From Candidatus Competibacteraceae bacterium (GTDB lineage: Bacteria; Pseudomonadota; Gammaproteobacteria; Competibacterales; Competibacteraceae), in contig RXIV01000017.1 in assembly GCA_003989085.1 (NCBI GenBank), positions 1-44,936 of the forward strand: a DNA stretch of 44,936 bases. Reading direction: 5' to 3'. The position numbers and the translations under genes are program-made. Shown piece after piece: positions 15,058-24,686 of this stretch. The stretch's first letter is position 1. Each line of letters opens with the position of its first letter. Below the pieces are notes generated by a model. It did not search any database, was not told where the DNA came from, and was given only the letters and a program-made list of their open reading frames with translations.

Positions 15058-18000
15058 CTACTGGTAAATGCTCTGCCCTGAACCCTTGTAGCTGTCGTAG
15101 ACGTGGCAGTAGGTAAGATTGATCTTGTCCCGGCGCATGTCGGGTGGATACACCTCGCTGGGAAGGGTGCGCAAGATGCGGGTGATGGTCTGTCGGACCG
15201 CCGCGCGGGCCTGCTGTTTCTCGCGCCAATCGAGAACCAACTTGCCGCGCTTCAGTGTCTCTAGCAGTTCCTTGGCAACGGTCTTCACCTTGGCTTCTTC
15301 CTTTTTCGTCAATTTGGGGTCGGGCTTGGTCAAGATGTCGAAAATGGCAAGCTCCTCCTCGGACAGTCCCTCGGCGATCCCACGCTTCTCTTCCTCCTTC
15401 AAGCTCTGGGCGAACTCCACCAGTTCGGCAAAGAACTCTTCGATGTTCTTGCTGCCCGCGTTATAGGTGGCGATCATCTCCTGGAATTTCTCCAGGAAGT
15501 CTACCCGTGTGCGGTTTTCCTTGACCATCTGATTGAGTTTGCGCCCGATCTGGCTTTGCAACTTCTCGGCCTCGGTGCGCTTGCGCCCTTGCTCAAACTT
15601 TTGTTGTAGTGCGTCAAAGTCAATCTGGCTGAGATCCACCAGCGGAGTCGGCTGCTCCTGGGCGGCGATGCGGTAAGGCTCGGTGGCTATCGAGTCGTTC
15701 AGGAGGGCCTCAATATCGCCCATGACTTGAGAAATATCCGCTTGGGGTAGGAGCGCCCGGATTTTTTGGGCGATGACCGCGAGAATTACGGTCTCCGGGG
15801 CAAACCCCTGGGCCTGTGGGTCTGGAAGAATGGCTTTGTAGAGCTTGGCGGCAAGGCTGGCGGTCAGCAGAAAGTGCTTTTTGTCCTCCTCCTGCCGGAG
15901 AATCTGTTCAACCGCATCGTCTAGCTTGGCAATACGCGCAAAGCCTTCGGCTTGGCGGATGGCGTCCAAGTCGATCCCTTTTCCTCGGCAAAACTGTTGG
16001 GCCTCCGTCAAGATTTCGCGTAAGCGTTCAATGAGGGCGGTCTTATCCTGGATGGGGAACTCCTTCCCGTCTGCGGTGGGTTTGGCGTAAATCGCCAGCG
16101 CCCGTTGCAGGTTGCGAAAGATGCCGACGTAATCGACGATGAGTCCTGCGGTCTTCCCTGGCGCGACCCGATTCACCCGTGCGATGGTTTGCATCAGGGT
16201 GTGGTTCTTCATCGGCTTATCCAGGTAGATTGTGGAACAGGTGGGCACGTCAAAGCCGGTGATCCACATGGCGCACACGAAGACCAGCCGTAAGTGGCTG
16301 TCCGGGTCTTTGAATCTCTCGTCCAAATCTTCCTGAACCATCCGCTTGCGGTGGGGAACAATGTCCAGTCCCTTCTTTTTCAGGTCGGCGACTTCGTTTT
16401 GGGACTGCGATACCACCACGGCCTGATCAGTGTTTTCCATGAAGCTGATCTTGGCCAGGAGGGGTTCCTGCGTATTGCCCTTGGCCTGCTGAAGCTCGGT
16501 CTTCAGTTCGGCAAGATAGGCGTGCCAGTGCTGCCCTACCTTGTCATACATCTTGACCGCTGTAGCCTTGTCGATGCAAACCATCATCGCCTTGCCGCGA
16601 TAGCCGCGATTGACAAAGTGCCACACTAAATCCTGGGCGATGATTTCCAGCCGCTCGTCGCGGGTGATCAGGTGATATTCGCGGGCAAACTCCCGCTCAA
16701 GTTTCTTCTCTTGCTCTTCATCGAGTTCGGCGGCTTCGAGAAGCCGTTCCATGTCCTCGTTCAAGTGTTCGTTGGTGAGTTGCAGTTCGGGGATGCGGTT
16801 TTCGTAGTAAAGGGGAACGGTCGCGCCGTCCTCCACGGAGCGGGCAAAGTCATAGATGGAGACATAATCGCCGAAGACCTCGCGGGTTTTCTGCTCGTCC
16901 CCGGCGATGAGCGGTGTTCCGGTAAAGCCGATAAATGCCGCCTGGGGTAGGGCGTTGCGCATGTTCATCGCAAAAGTATCGTACTGGCTGCGGTGTGCCT
17001 CGTCGGTGATCACGATGATGTCGCGGCGGTCGGAAAGCGGGGGGTAGGTCTGGCCCTTGGCGGTGTGGAATTTCTGAATCAGGGTGAACACGTAGCGGTG
17101 ATCCTGGGTAAGGAGTTCCTTGAGGTGCTCGCCGCTCTTGGCCTGCACTTCCGGGCCGGTGACCGCGCCGGTCGCGGTGAAGGTCTTGTAGATTTGGTTG
17201 TCCAGGTCGTCACGGTCGGTGATGACCACAAACGTCCACTGGCCGGGCAGGGTGCGCAAAATCTTCTGGGTGAAGAACACCATCGAAAGGCTTTTGCCGC
17301 TCCCTTGGGTGTGCCAGAACACCCCTAATCGGCCTCGGTAGTCGCCTAGCGACTCGACCTTGGTAAGGGCCTTGTTCACGCCAAGGTATTGATGGTTCTT
17401 GGCTACCTTCTTGATGAGTCCTCCACGGGCTTCCTCAAACAGGATGAAGTTTTCCACGAGGTCTAGGAACCGGGACTGGTCGCAAAGGCCCCGGATGGCG
17501 GTTTCAAGCGATACCACGCCCTGTTCGCCCTCGTCGTTGATTCGCTTCCACTCAAAGAAGTGTTCCCATTCGGCGCTGATGCTGCCGATCCGGGTCTGGC
17601 TGCCGTTTGAGAGCACGATAAAGGCGTTGGGGGTGAAAAGTTGGGGGATGGCGTAGCGGTAGTCGCGCAAATTCTCGTCGTAAGCGGTTTTGAGGTTCTT
17701 ATGGGTGGCCTTCAGTTCGGCAAACAGGAGCGGTAGGCCATTGACAAACCCGATCAAGTCACAGCGGCGGCGGTACATATCACCGGATACCCAGACTTGG
17801 GATGCCAACAAGAAGTCGTTCGCTTGGGGGTTTTGCCAGTCGATGACCTTCACGGTCTCGGTGGTGGGGTTGCCCTCCGCGTCGGGATAGCTCACTTTCA
17901 CCCCGTCCTTGAGGAGCCGGTAGAGTTCGCGGTTCGCGGCGACCGGCGTTTGGGTCGAGCGGTCACGGGTCAACTCATCAAAGGCTTGAGCGATGGCTTC

Positions 18001-18216
18001 GGCGGGAAGGTGAGGGTTGAGCGATGAGAGTGTCCGTTGCAGGCGCTTGGGCAAGATCACCTGATGTTCGGATTCCCGGCCTTCGGGGCTGTGAGGGCCG
18101 AAAGTTTCGTGGTAGAGGCTCGCGGTCTGCCAGTTCAAAGCGGCAAACAAGGCAATCGCCGGCTGTTCAACAAGGGTGTTTTCGGAGTAGTCGTCAAACA
18201 GGGCGGTGGGACTCAT
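15058..18216 (-). CDS. hsdR: Type I restriction enzyme R subunit
   Basis: A 1052-aa HsdR of normal length. The N-terminal nuclease has Asp153, Glu167 and Lys169 (CDLIGFVNG..FAELKA). The translocase part has Walker A HTQGSGKS at about 306-313, VVITDRDDLDNQ, the ITDEAH box, and MQTIARVNR as motif VI. The C-terminal helical domain binds the methylase core. It cleaves unmodified DNA far from the recognition site after ATP-driven translocation. The ATG overlaps the hsdS stop by 4 bp, so the two are translationally coupled. No frameshift is seen; the system appears intact. Confidence 0.95.
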   Translation of the reverse strand: MSPTALFDDYSENTLVEQPAIALFAALNWQTASLYHETFGPHSPEGRESEHQVILPKRLQRTLSSLNPHLPAEAIAQAFDELTRDRSTQTPVAANRELYRLLKDGVKVSYPDAEGNPTTETVKVIDWQNPQANDFLLASQVWVSGDMYRRRCDLIGFVNGLPLLFAELKATHKNLKTAYDENLRDYRYAIPQLFTPNAFIVLSNGSQTRIGSISAEWEHFFEWKRINDEGEQGVVSLETAIRGLCDQSRFLDLVENFILFEEARGGLIKKVAKNHQYLGVNKALTKVESLGDYRGRLGVFWHTQGSGKSLSMVFFTQKILRTLPGQWTFVVITDRDDLDNQIYKTFTATGAVTGPEVQAKSGEHLKELLTQDHRYVFTLIQKFHTAKGQTYPPLSDRRDIIVITDEAHRSQYDTFAMNMRNALPQAAFIGFTGTPLIAGDEQKTREVFGDYVSIYDFARSVEDGATVPLYYENRIPELQLTNEHLNEDMERLLEAAELDEEQEKKLEREFAREYHLITRDERLEIIAQDLVWHFVNRGYRGKAMMVCIDKATAVKMYDKVGQHWHAYLAELKTELQQAKGNTQEPLLAKISFMENTDQAVVVSQSQNEVADLKKKGLDIVPHRKRMVQEDLDERFKDPDSHLRLVFVCAMWITGFDVPTCSTIYLDKPMKNHTLMQTIARVNRVAPGKTAGLIVDYVGIFRNLQRALAIYAKPTADGKEFPIQDKTALIERLREILTEAQQFCRGKGIDLDAIRQAEGFARIAKLDDAVEQILRQEEDKKHFLLTASLAAKLYKAILPDPQAQGFAPETVILAVIAQKIRALLPQADISQVMGDIEALLNDSIATEPYRIAAQEQPTPLVDLSQIDFDALQQKFEQGRKRTEAEKLQSQIGRKLNQMVKENRTRVDFLEKFQEMIATYNAGSKNIEEFFAELVEFAQSLKEEEKRGIAEGLSEEELAIFDILTKPDPKLTKKEEAKVKTVAKELLETLKRGKLVLDWREKQQARAAVRQTITRILRTLPSEVYPPDMRRDKINLTYCHVYDSYKGSGQSIYQ

Positions 18217-19457
18217 GCGGCGGCGTCCTCCTGCGGTTCAGGGAATTTGGATACGTCAATCTCTCCCGATATGAGCTTGGGGAGAAGGAAATCACGGGTA
18301 GTGCGGAGATTGAAGTTTTTTCGTTGGAGAAGGAAAACTCCTCTAAACATTGGGCTTACTAATTCAGTAAAGCGGTTTATTATTTCTTTGTTAGGATGGG
18401 CGAAAAGGTAGGAACTAAAACACGATTCTCGAACTCTTTGTCGTCCGGTTGCGCCAGACATACTTTTGATTGCGTTATCTCGGAAGGAATTAGTTCTGGA
18501 CAACAAATAGACTATTTCAGAAGAAAGCGTTCTTGAACGCAGCACGATAAACTCTGTTGAACCAAAAGCTATAGCATTGTCATTGGGTAAAAATTGAACA
18601 AAACCTGTTTTGCCATTTTCTAGGCAAGGTGTAATGCGTGCAAATAACGTATCACCATTCTTAAATTTTGATCCACTGTTACCTTCTCTCATCTCATAGC
18701 GAGTAATAACCATTGATTTATCAGATAAGCAATTCATTGGCACAAACGGTTTTTGACCATCTTTTTGTAATTTTGTCGTCGGGCTAATATCAATAGCATC
18801 AGGAACGGCTTTTACCTTCCATCCTTCTGGTATCTTTCCCAGTTCTGAATCAACCATCTTAACCATTTCATGGCCGGGAAATTTGAATTTAACAAACCAC
18901 TCCTCGTAAATCCGCCGTGCCATTTCTTCCAAAATGGCAATACGGCGGGTGTTGTTCTCAATCAGGTCGTCGTAAGCGGAAAGGATTGAGGCGATGCGGC
19001 GCTGGATGGGGAGAGGGGGTATATTAACTTGTACCATGGCCAGTTTCTCTCCTGGCAAGTGCTTAATAGTAGCACCCGTAAAATATTGATCAAATCCTTT
19101 TGACTTACCGATATTTAAGAGGCTATAGAAAAGGAAACGGTAATCCAAATAATCCTTTGGTCTAATTCTATGAAGGGCTTTTTGTATCATCATTCCATGA
19201 ATTTGATCCTTCCATATTGCGCAGCGCCCAGGCTCGCCACCTTCACACATAACAATGTCGCCGAACTTGAGGCCATAGCGGTCCTTTTCTTTTAGCTCAA
19301 AACGCATAGTTCGTAGGTTATTCAATTCAAATTCCCCCCAGCGAACATTTACGTTTGCTAGATAGGGAAGTGGTTCCCCACGATTCTTATTTTGGTCAAG
19401 CATCTTTCCAAGACAAAGATCTGCCACTGTGCCCAACGGTTTTTTTTGCCATTCCAT
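18213..19457 (-). CDS. hsdS: Type I restriction-modification specificity subunit
   Basis: A 414-aa HsdS with two target-recognition domains. TRD1 covers about residues 1-145. The first conserved helix PLPIQRRIASILSAYDDLIENNTRRIAILEEMARRIYEEWF ends near 195. TRD2 begins at GKIPEGW and a second, weaker conserved region closes the protein. Subunit S sets the DNA sequence recognised. The TRD-coding parts are clearly more AT-rich than hsdR, as expected for exchanged recognition domains. The ATG at 19457 is chosen for GGAGG about 7 nt upstream; a GTG two codons earlier is the alternative. Confidence 0.93.
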   Translation of the reverse strand: MEWQKKPLGTVADLCLGKMLDQNKNRGEPLPYLANVNVRWGEFELNNLRTMRFELKEKDRYGLKFGDIVMCEGGEPGRCAIWKDQIHGMMIQKALHRIRPKDYLDYRFLFYSLLNIGKSKGFDQYFTGATIKHLPGEKLAMVQVNIPPLPIQRRIASILSAYDDLIENNTRRIAILEEMARRIYEEWFVKFKFPGHEMVKMVDSELGKIPEGWKVKAVPDAIDISPTTKLQKDGQKPFVPMNCLSDKSMVITRYEMREGNSGSKFKNGDTLFARITPCLENGKTGFVQFLPNDNAIAFGSTEFIVLRSRTLSSEIVYLLSRTNSFRDNAIKSMSGATGRQRVRESCFSSYLFAHPNKEIINRFTELVSPMFRGVFLLQRKNFNLRTTRDFLLPKLISGEIDVSKFPEPQEDAAA

Positions 19458-19459
19458 CC

Positions 19460-19525
19460 TCACCCCTCCAAAATCACACCCACATTATCGGGGTCAACGA
19501 CAGCCTCTAATTCTATCGTCCGCAT
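19460..19525 (-). CDS. 21-aa micro-ORF between hsdM and hsdS
   Basis: A 22-codon frame (starts MRTIELEAVV, ends VGVILEG) has an excellent GGAGGG site about 5 nt before its ATG and stops just before hsdS; its 3' end carries the hsdS Shine-Dalgarno. The start resembles the N-terminus of small antitoxin-like proteins (M-x-T-I-E-L-E-A). It may be a truncated gene, or a leader peptide that couples translation into hsdS. Confidence 0.4.
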   Translation of the reverse strand: MRTIELEAVVDPDNVGVILEG

Positions 19526-19540
19526 GAATCCCTCCTCGAT

Positions 19541-21076
19541 TTAGCGTTGCAACAAATCAACGATGCAATTCGCGATTTGCGCCTGTAATTCGTCGGCTTC
19601 GCTGTTCAACAGTTCCAACTCCTCGTTCAGTTCCTCCAGTCGCTCGGCAAAGTCCACGTCCTCGGCTTCCCGATCCGCAACGCCCACATAGCGCCCCGGA
19701 TTCAGACTCCATCCTTGCGCTTCAATGTCCTTCAAGGTAGCGACTTTGCAAAGCCCGGCTACATCCTGATAACGGGCGTCCGGGAATTTCTCCTTCACGA
19801 GTGCCTCACTACCTGCCTCCAACTCCGGCTTTTCGCCGCGATAGAGCCGGGCGATGTTGGCGACGAACTCGATCTGGTCTGGGGTAAATTCTCGGTGCGC
19901 TCGGTCTATCTGACGGTAGATAGAACGGGCATCAATAAAGAGCACCTGATCTTGGCGGGCGGTCGTGCGCTTGTCCTTGTCCAGAAACCATAAGGTGCAT
20001 GGTAGGGTAACGGTATAAAAGAAGTTCGGCCCTATCGACACAATAACATCTACCGCACTGGCTTGAATGATTCGCTTGCGAATCTCAAGTTCCGTACTGC
20101 GTGCATCGGCGGCGGAATTTGCCATGACAAATCCGGCTCGTCCGGTGTCATTCAATGAACTGTAAAAAAACTGAATCCAAAGATAGTTGGCGTTATCCGT
20201 TGTCGGCAAGCCTAGCGGAAAGCGTTTATCTCCTTTCAAACGCTCTTTGTCTACGCCCGACACATTAAACGGCGGATTTGCCATGACGAAATCAAACCGC
20301 TCTAGCGACTTATGCGGGTCTTCGTAGTAGCTGTTTGCTTCCCGAATATCACAAGAAAGGCCGTGAACTGCCAAGTTCATCTTGGCAAGTTTCATGGTCT
20401 CGTTTGCCTTCTCCATGCCAAAGAGTGTAATTTCTGACGTGGCGCTTTTGTGATGGCGCTTTACGAATGCGGCGCTTTGGACAAACATACCGCCTGAGCC
20501 GCAAGCCGGGTCAAAGATGCGTCCGTGGAACGGTTCGATGATTTCCACAATCAGCTTAACCAAGCTGGTTGGAGTGTAGAACACGCCGCCCTTCTGGCCT
20601 TCTTTCTTTGCAAACTCGCCAAGGAAATACTCATACACTTTTCCAAAGGCATCGCCTTCAATCTCGATAGGCGCTAGGCATCGAAGAAGTTCAGTAAGTA
20701 TTGCGTTTTCGAGCTTTGCATAGGAGCGGGGCAACACGCCCTTGAGTTCCTCGTTCTCGGTTTCAACGGCAACCATCGCCTCGTTGATCGCCCGCCCCAG
20801 ATTCTCCCCTTCCGCCAATTTGAGCAGGTAGGAAAACCGGGCCTTCTCCGGTAGGTAGAGGACGCCCTCGGCCTGGTAGTCGTGCTTCTCCACCTCGGCG
20901 GGGTCTAGCCCGTCCTTGGCAAACTTCCGCGCGGTCTCCTGAAACCGCTTCTCCGCATAGCGCAAAAAAATGAGGCCCAACACCGGGGTAGAGAACTCAG
21001 AAGGTTTTAACCCCGTGTTCGCCCAAAGCTGATCCGCCGCACTCCACAAGCGTTTTTCGATGTCGTTGTTTGCCAT
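19541..21076 (-). CDS. hsdM: Type I restriction-modification methyltransferase subunit
   Basis: A 511-aa HsdM. The N-terminal helical domain ([23 protein letters not shown]) is followed by an N6-adenine methyltransferase domain. This has [11 protein letters not shown] (AdoMet-binding motif I) and [12 protein letters not shown] (catalytic NPPF, motif IV). With HsdS it methylates the recognition site and protects host DNA. The start at 21076 uses AAGGA upstream; six more codons are open but have no site. It begins 24 bp after the subtilase gene, on the same strand. Confidence 0.95.
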   Translation of the reverse strand: MANNDIEKRLWSAADQLWANTGLKPSEFSTPVLGLIFLRYAEKRFQETARKFAKDGLDPAEVEKHDYQAEGVLYLPEKARFSYLLKLAEGENLGRAINEAMVAVETENEELKGVLPRSYAKLENAILTELLRCLAPIEIEGDAFGKVYEYFLGEFAKKEGQKGGVFYTPTSLVKLIVEIIEPFHGRIFDPACGSGGMFVQSAAFVKRHHKSATSEITLFGMEKANETMKLAKMNLAVHGLSCDIREANSYYEDPHKSLERFDFVMANPPFNVSGVDKERLKGDKRFPLGLPTTDNANYLWIQFFYSSLNDTGRAGFVMANSAADARSTELEIRKRIIQASAVDVIVSIGPNFFYTVTLPCTLWFLDKDKRTTARQDQVLFIDARSIYRQIDRAHREFTPDQIEFVANIARLYRGEKPELEAGSEALVKEKFPDARYQDVAGLCKVATLKDIEAQGWSLNPGRYVGVADREAEDVDFAERLEELNEELELLNSEADELQAQIANCIVDLLQR

Positions 21077-21100
21077 GATGTCCTTAAAATACAAGATACT

Positions 21101-23443
21101 CTATACTTTAACCCTTTGGCGCATTTTAATTTGGATGTGATTTTGGATTTGCGTATATAACCGTACATCTTTGCCATATAGGTCTCTTAGTAGGATTACT
21201 AAGCTATAGGCTTCTTGCTCCTCTGAAAGCAAGGTTCCCCAAGGCGGGCCGTTACGAGTTACTACAATAAAAAGGCGTTTTTTCTTCCTTTGATCAGAGA
21301 TTTTTTTCATTATCCATGTGCAGGCTTGAACGGTGCCCTTCGAGCGATCTTTATCAGATAAGCTACGATTGCCGTTCATCTCCTCAATTCTCTCATATTC
21401 TTCAGAAGACGTAGCAGCGTTAAAGCAATTCGTTACTTCCTCAAGGTTATTGGCTTCTACTAACTTAAAAGAGATACGAGCTGCTTTATAATCAATTCGC
21501 GTAGTACGCACTAGCGGGCAAAAAGCCAGCGCTACTGTAATTTCTCTTTCTCTTTTTCCCTTACTGTAAAAATCCTCTGGAATTGGGATTTCGTAGAAAT
21601 GGTGATGCTTATCTGGTATTGAAGCTTCTGCGAATAAAGTAACTTCGTTTTCTGTAGAAGATAATAAGCCTGTCTCTTGAATTTGTCCGTAACCACAAAC
21701 TCGATTTAGATCCGAACTCTCCTGAAAAAGCTCTTTACATGCTTGAGGGTGCCGACAATGTGCTACTAATAAAGCGCGAATCAAATTTGGATTAGCATCC
21801 GGTATTTTAGTAAGAACTTTTGTAGCTATATGGGCAATGTTTGGAGCAGCATAACTGGTTCCGCAATCTTGCTGGAATAATTTTCCTCGGGCAAAATCTA
21901 TTGAAGTGGATATTTCACCTAACCCTCCTCCTGGAAAAGGGTAATTGTTAATTGCTCTTGCATGTAACGCCCAATTCCCTCCATAAGTTACTATTTCTGG
22001 CTTGATCGCTCCGTTCACGGAAGGCCCATGACGGGTAAAAGGAGAGGGTTGATTGCGGCGGGCTATTGGGATGTGTTCTATACTATTTGAATAATGCTGG
22101 CTGGTAAATGTTTGATCAAACCTAGCAATGCTACCAACAGTAAGAACATTAATGGCAGGCGCGGGGTCTAACAAGGCAGCCTCATCGGTGAGAAGATAAT
22201 GGGGGTATTCGGCTTTCCAATCTTTTGGTATACTCTCTGTCCCTCCAAAATTTCCAACGGAAACGACAAATAAGATACCGAGTTCTCTTGAGAGGCTATC
22301 TAAGGTAGTCGCAAGCCCACGAACATGTTTGCCAAGATAAGGTTTGCGTTTGTCTCCAAAAGAGAGGTTGAATATTCGGCACTTGTAATTCTCATAGAAA
22401 TAACGTACGGCTTCAATTACATGGTTTTCAACAAATCCACTATCATTTTGGCCTTGGGTATCTAAGATTCGGCCACTGAATAGCCTTAATACTGGTACAA
22501 AAAGTTTTTCCTGTATGCACTTTTCAATATCGCCATAAAGAGCTATTCCGGCTACACAAGTACCATGCCCATGATCATCAAAAGCATCTCTACCATTTTG
22601 AAAAAATCCCTGAGCATCACCTATCGCTGCTTTAAGTAAGGGGTGGCCTGTCGCTAAGCCACTATCGAGAATAACAACTCCAGGAGCATTTTCAGGAGGT
22701 GGTTGAATCTCAGGAATTTCTTGAATTTCAATAGAAAATAATCTTCGATCCAATCCGTAATTAGGCGGTAGATCTACTGTACGAACATCCCGATGATTAA
22801 GTAAAAGAGCCGCAGTTTCTCTATTTACTTGAACGCGATACATTAGAAGGGTTGGTTGGTTTACAACATCCTTCTTTTCAATTCCGTTTTCCTTAAGCCA
22901 AACTTCAAATTTAACTTTAAGAGTTTCGGCAATGGGCTGTTTAGCCATAGGCCAAAGCTCAACATCCAAGAGAAATAAATCTTTGTCAGGTAACCCTTCC
23001 TGCTTAAGAGCCCAGCCTTTACGATCTTCTTCTGTCCAGCTATCGAAATTTTGAAGGGCATAAAGAATAGTCGCACGGATTGGTTTCTCGCCCTTTGCAA
23101 GAGAACTTAGGCGTGCTTCAAAATCATCTAATGCTTGTTCTGAAGCAAATGCCAACAACACACCCTCATCTTCTTGGCTTACTACTTCGACACCCGGAAT
23201 ATTTTCTATATCTTCTGGCTTAAACCCTTTGTCAACGGAAAGCTTAAAGAGAAGCCGTTCATCAAATCCACCAATGTCGTGTTTTGCTTGCTCTTTAGCA
23301 TTGTGAAGCGAGTTCAACAGAATCTTGCCATGAGTAGAAGGATCTTGCGGCGTAAAGCTAGGAGAAAACCCCTTACGAGGACGTTTAGGATTAAGTGGTT
23401 CTTCACGAGCTATCCTGATATGGGGGTACAATGGATTGTCCAT
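21101..23443 (-). CDS. ietS: S8-family subtilase, IetS-like defence protease
   Basis: A 780-aa cytoplasmic subtilisin-like protease with no signal peptide. The catalytic triad is visible: Asp260 (VVILDSG), His293 (DHGHGTCVAG) and Ser530 (CGTSYAAP), with the oxyanion Asn398 (SVGNFGG). The 240-residue N-terminal region is family-specific, and about 200 residues follow the protease. It lies 6 bp after an AAA ATPase gene. This AAA-subtilase pair is the layout of the experimentally described anti-phage system IetAS; the assignment rests on that pairing. The ATPase probably gates the protease upon infection. Confidence 0.85.
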   Translation of the reverse strand: MDNPLYPHIRIAREEPLNPKRPRKGFSPSFTPQDPSTHGKILLNSLHNAKEQAKHDIGGFDERLLFKLSVDKGFKPEDIENIPGVEVVSQEDEGVLLAFASEQALDDFEARLSSLAKGEKPIRATILYALQNFDSWTEEDRKGWALKQEGLPDKDLFLLDVELWPMAKQPIAETLKVKFEVWLKENGIEKKDVVNQPTLLMYRVQVNRETAALLLNHRDVRTVDLPPNYGLDRRLFSIEIQEIPEIQPPPENAPGVVILDSGLATGHPLLKAAIGDAQGFFQNGRDAFDDHGHGTCVAGIALYGDIEKCIQEKLFVPVLRLFSGRILDTQGQNDSGFVENHVIEAVRYFYENYKCRIFNLSFGDKRKPYLGKHVRGLATTLDSLSRELGILFVVSVGNFGGTESIPKDWKAEYPHYLLTDEAALLDPAPAINVLTVGSIARFDQTFTSQHYSNSIEHIPIARRNQPSPFTRHGPSVNGAIKPEIVTYGGNWALHARAINNYPFPGGGLGEISTSIDFARGKLFQQDCGTSYAAPNIAHIATKVLTKIPDANPNLIRALLVAHCRHPQACKELFQESSDLNRVCGYGQIQETGLLSSTENEVTLFAEASIPDKHHHFYEIPIPEDFYSKGKREREITVALAFCPLVRTTRIDYKAARISFKLVEANNLEEVTNCFNAATSSEEYERIEEMNGNRSLSDKDRSKGTVQACTWIMKKISDQRKKKRLFIVVTRNGPPWGTLLSEEQEAYSLVILLRDLYGKDVRLYTQIQNHIQIKMRQRVKV

Positions 23444-23449
23444 GAACTG

Positions 23450-24445
23450 TTAGTTTGCCTTAACTCTTCGCTTTCTTGCATTCTCGGCTATAAGCGCTGC
23501 ATCAATATGACTGATTCTCAGGAATTCTTGACCTGATAGAATCATGCCTTTTATGGCACGTATGATCACACGTTCTACATCAGCATGTGACATGCCCTTG
23601 AAAGACCCAAGTAGGTGATTGTTATCATTAGTAGAAAAATCTTGGCGAACACCACGGAGTTTTACATTCAGCAAGCGGCGTAGTTGTTCTAGGTTTGGTA
23701 GTTCAAAAAGCAATATTTCCTCAAAACGTCGCCATATCGCTGAATCTAAAATTCCTTCATGATTGGTGGCTGCAATGATGAGACTTTTACCTCGGTAGGC
23801 ATCCATCATTTGCAAAACAGAATTTACAACTCGCTTTAACTCTCCATGTTCAACACCATCAGATCGTTCTTTTGCTAGGGCATCGAACTCATCAAAAAGA
23901 ACAACCATTGGGTTATCGCTGATATAATCAAAAACCTTTCTCAGATTTGCGGCGGTTTCACCTAGATAAGATGATACAACACCGTCTACTCGGATAATTG
24001 CAAAAGGATAATTAAGTTCTGAGGCTATCACTTCTGCTGTAAGAGTCTTGCCACATCCTGGAGGACCAAAGAAAAGAATCTTATCTACAGGATGTAATCC
24101 GAAACTTCTAAGATGTTCGGCGCGATGATGCTCTAAGAAAATTTCGTCTAACAGTGAGCGATTATCATCAGAAAGAACCAAATCCTCTAGTCGGCGAACT
24201 GGCTCCCTGACTACCATTAACGGGAAACCTCGTTCTTGATCAACAGGAATGGCTTCCTGTAAATTCCTGAAGCCGTTTGGCTGAGCGGATCGACCGTATA
24301 AAATTTTCTCTAGATCGTTAGCGAGGAGATGATGCTGCTTATCGCGTTCTTCCTTGATGACTTCTTCAGACGCTCTTCGGAAGGCATCGAAGTTTCCCTC
24401 AGCACCGTATTTAATCAGTTGTCTCAATATTTTGCCGCTGGCCAT
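23450..24445 (-). CDS. ietA: AAA+ ATPase, IetA-like
   Basis: A 331-aa AAA+ protein. Walker A is GPPGCGKT at about 127-134. Walker B VVLFDEFDAL is followed by sensor 1 IIAATNHE, the arginine-finger region AIWRRFEE and the C-terminal helical lid. The N-terminal 90 residues are helical and may contact a substrate or the subtilase. It resembles FtsH/Cdc48-type classic AAA ATPases paired with S8 proteases in IetAS defence loci. A CGAGGAG site precedes ATG. As the first gene of the minus-strand block ietA-ietS-hsdM-hsdS-hsdR-helicase, its promoter may drive the whole 12-kb block. Confidence 0.85.
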   Translation of the reverse strand: MASGKILRQLIKYGAEGNFDAFRRASEEVIKEERDKQHHLLANDLEKILYGRSAQPNGFRNLQEAIPVDQERGFPLMVVREPVRRLEDLVLSDDNRSLLDEIFLEHHRAEHLRSFGLHPVDKILFFGPPGCGKTLTAEVIASELNYPFAIIRVDGVVSSYLGETAANLRKVFDYISDNPMVVLFDEFDALAKERSDGVEHGELKRVVNSVLQMMDAYRGKSLIIAATNHEGILDSAIWRRFEEILLFELPNLEQLRRLLNVKLRGVRQDFSTNDNNHLLGSFKGMSHADVERVIIRAIKGMILSGQEFLRISHIDAALIAENARKRRVKAN

Positions 24446-24478
24446 GATTCACTCCTCGGCAAGGATTTATAATTATTA

Positions 24479-24513
24479 TTTATCAATTAGTTAGTGATAA
24501 AATTGTTGCAACA
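24479..24513. promoter_or_regulatory. Inverted repeats in the ietA promoter region
   Basis: TTTATCA/TGATAAA (24479-24485 and 24495-24501) encloses 9 bp. It adjoins TGTTGCAACA (24504-24513), a perfect 10-bp palindrome. Both lie within 70 bp upstream of ietA in an AT-rich tract where the promoter is expected. They are candidate operators for the defence block. The remainder of 24446-24626 shows no gene. Confidence 0.35.
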
Positions 24514-24626
24514 TTGCGCTGTGTATTTCTGAGCGCCTGAGTATTGCAAGCTGTTATATACAATTTAGCATCGAGTTGACCATCTTTAACGCGGCTTCAA
24601 ATATTCCCCTTTCTTCCCCTACCCTG

Positions 24627-24660
24627 TTTACACCCGATAATCTATTTTATGTTGTGTAAA
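24627..24660. other. dif-like tyrosine-recombinase core site
   Basis: Two 14-bp arms, TTTACACCCGATAA and TTATGTTGTGTAAA, flank a 6-bp centre, TCTATT. Eleven of 14 arm positions are inverted-symmetric. The right arm starts TTATGTT like the XerD half of dif, and the left arm ends ATAA like the XerC half. A further CCCTACCCTG (24617-24626) is mirrored by CAGGGTAGGG (24670-24679). The site lies 26 bp before the recombinase ATG and could be its own crossover site or a plasmid dimer-resolution site. Confidence 0.55.
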
Positions 24661-24686
24661 AGGAAAACCCAGGGTAGGGTGGGAAC

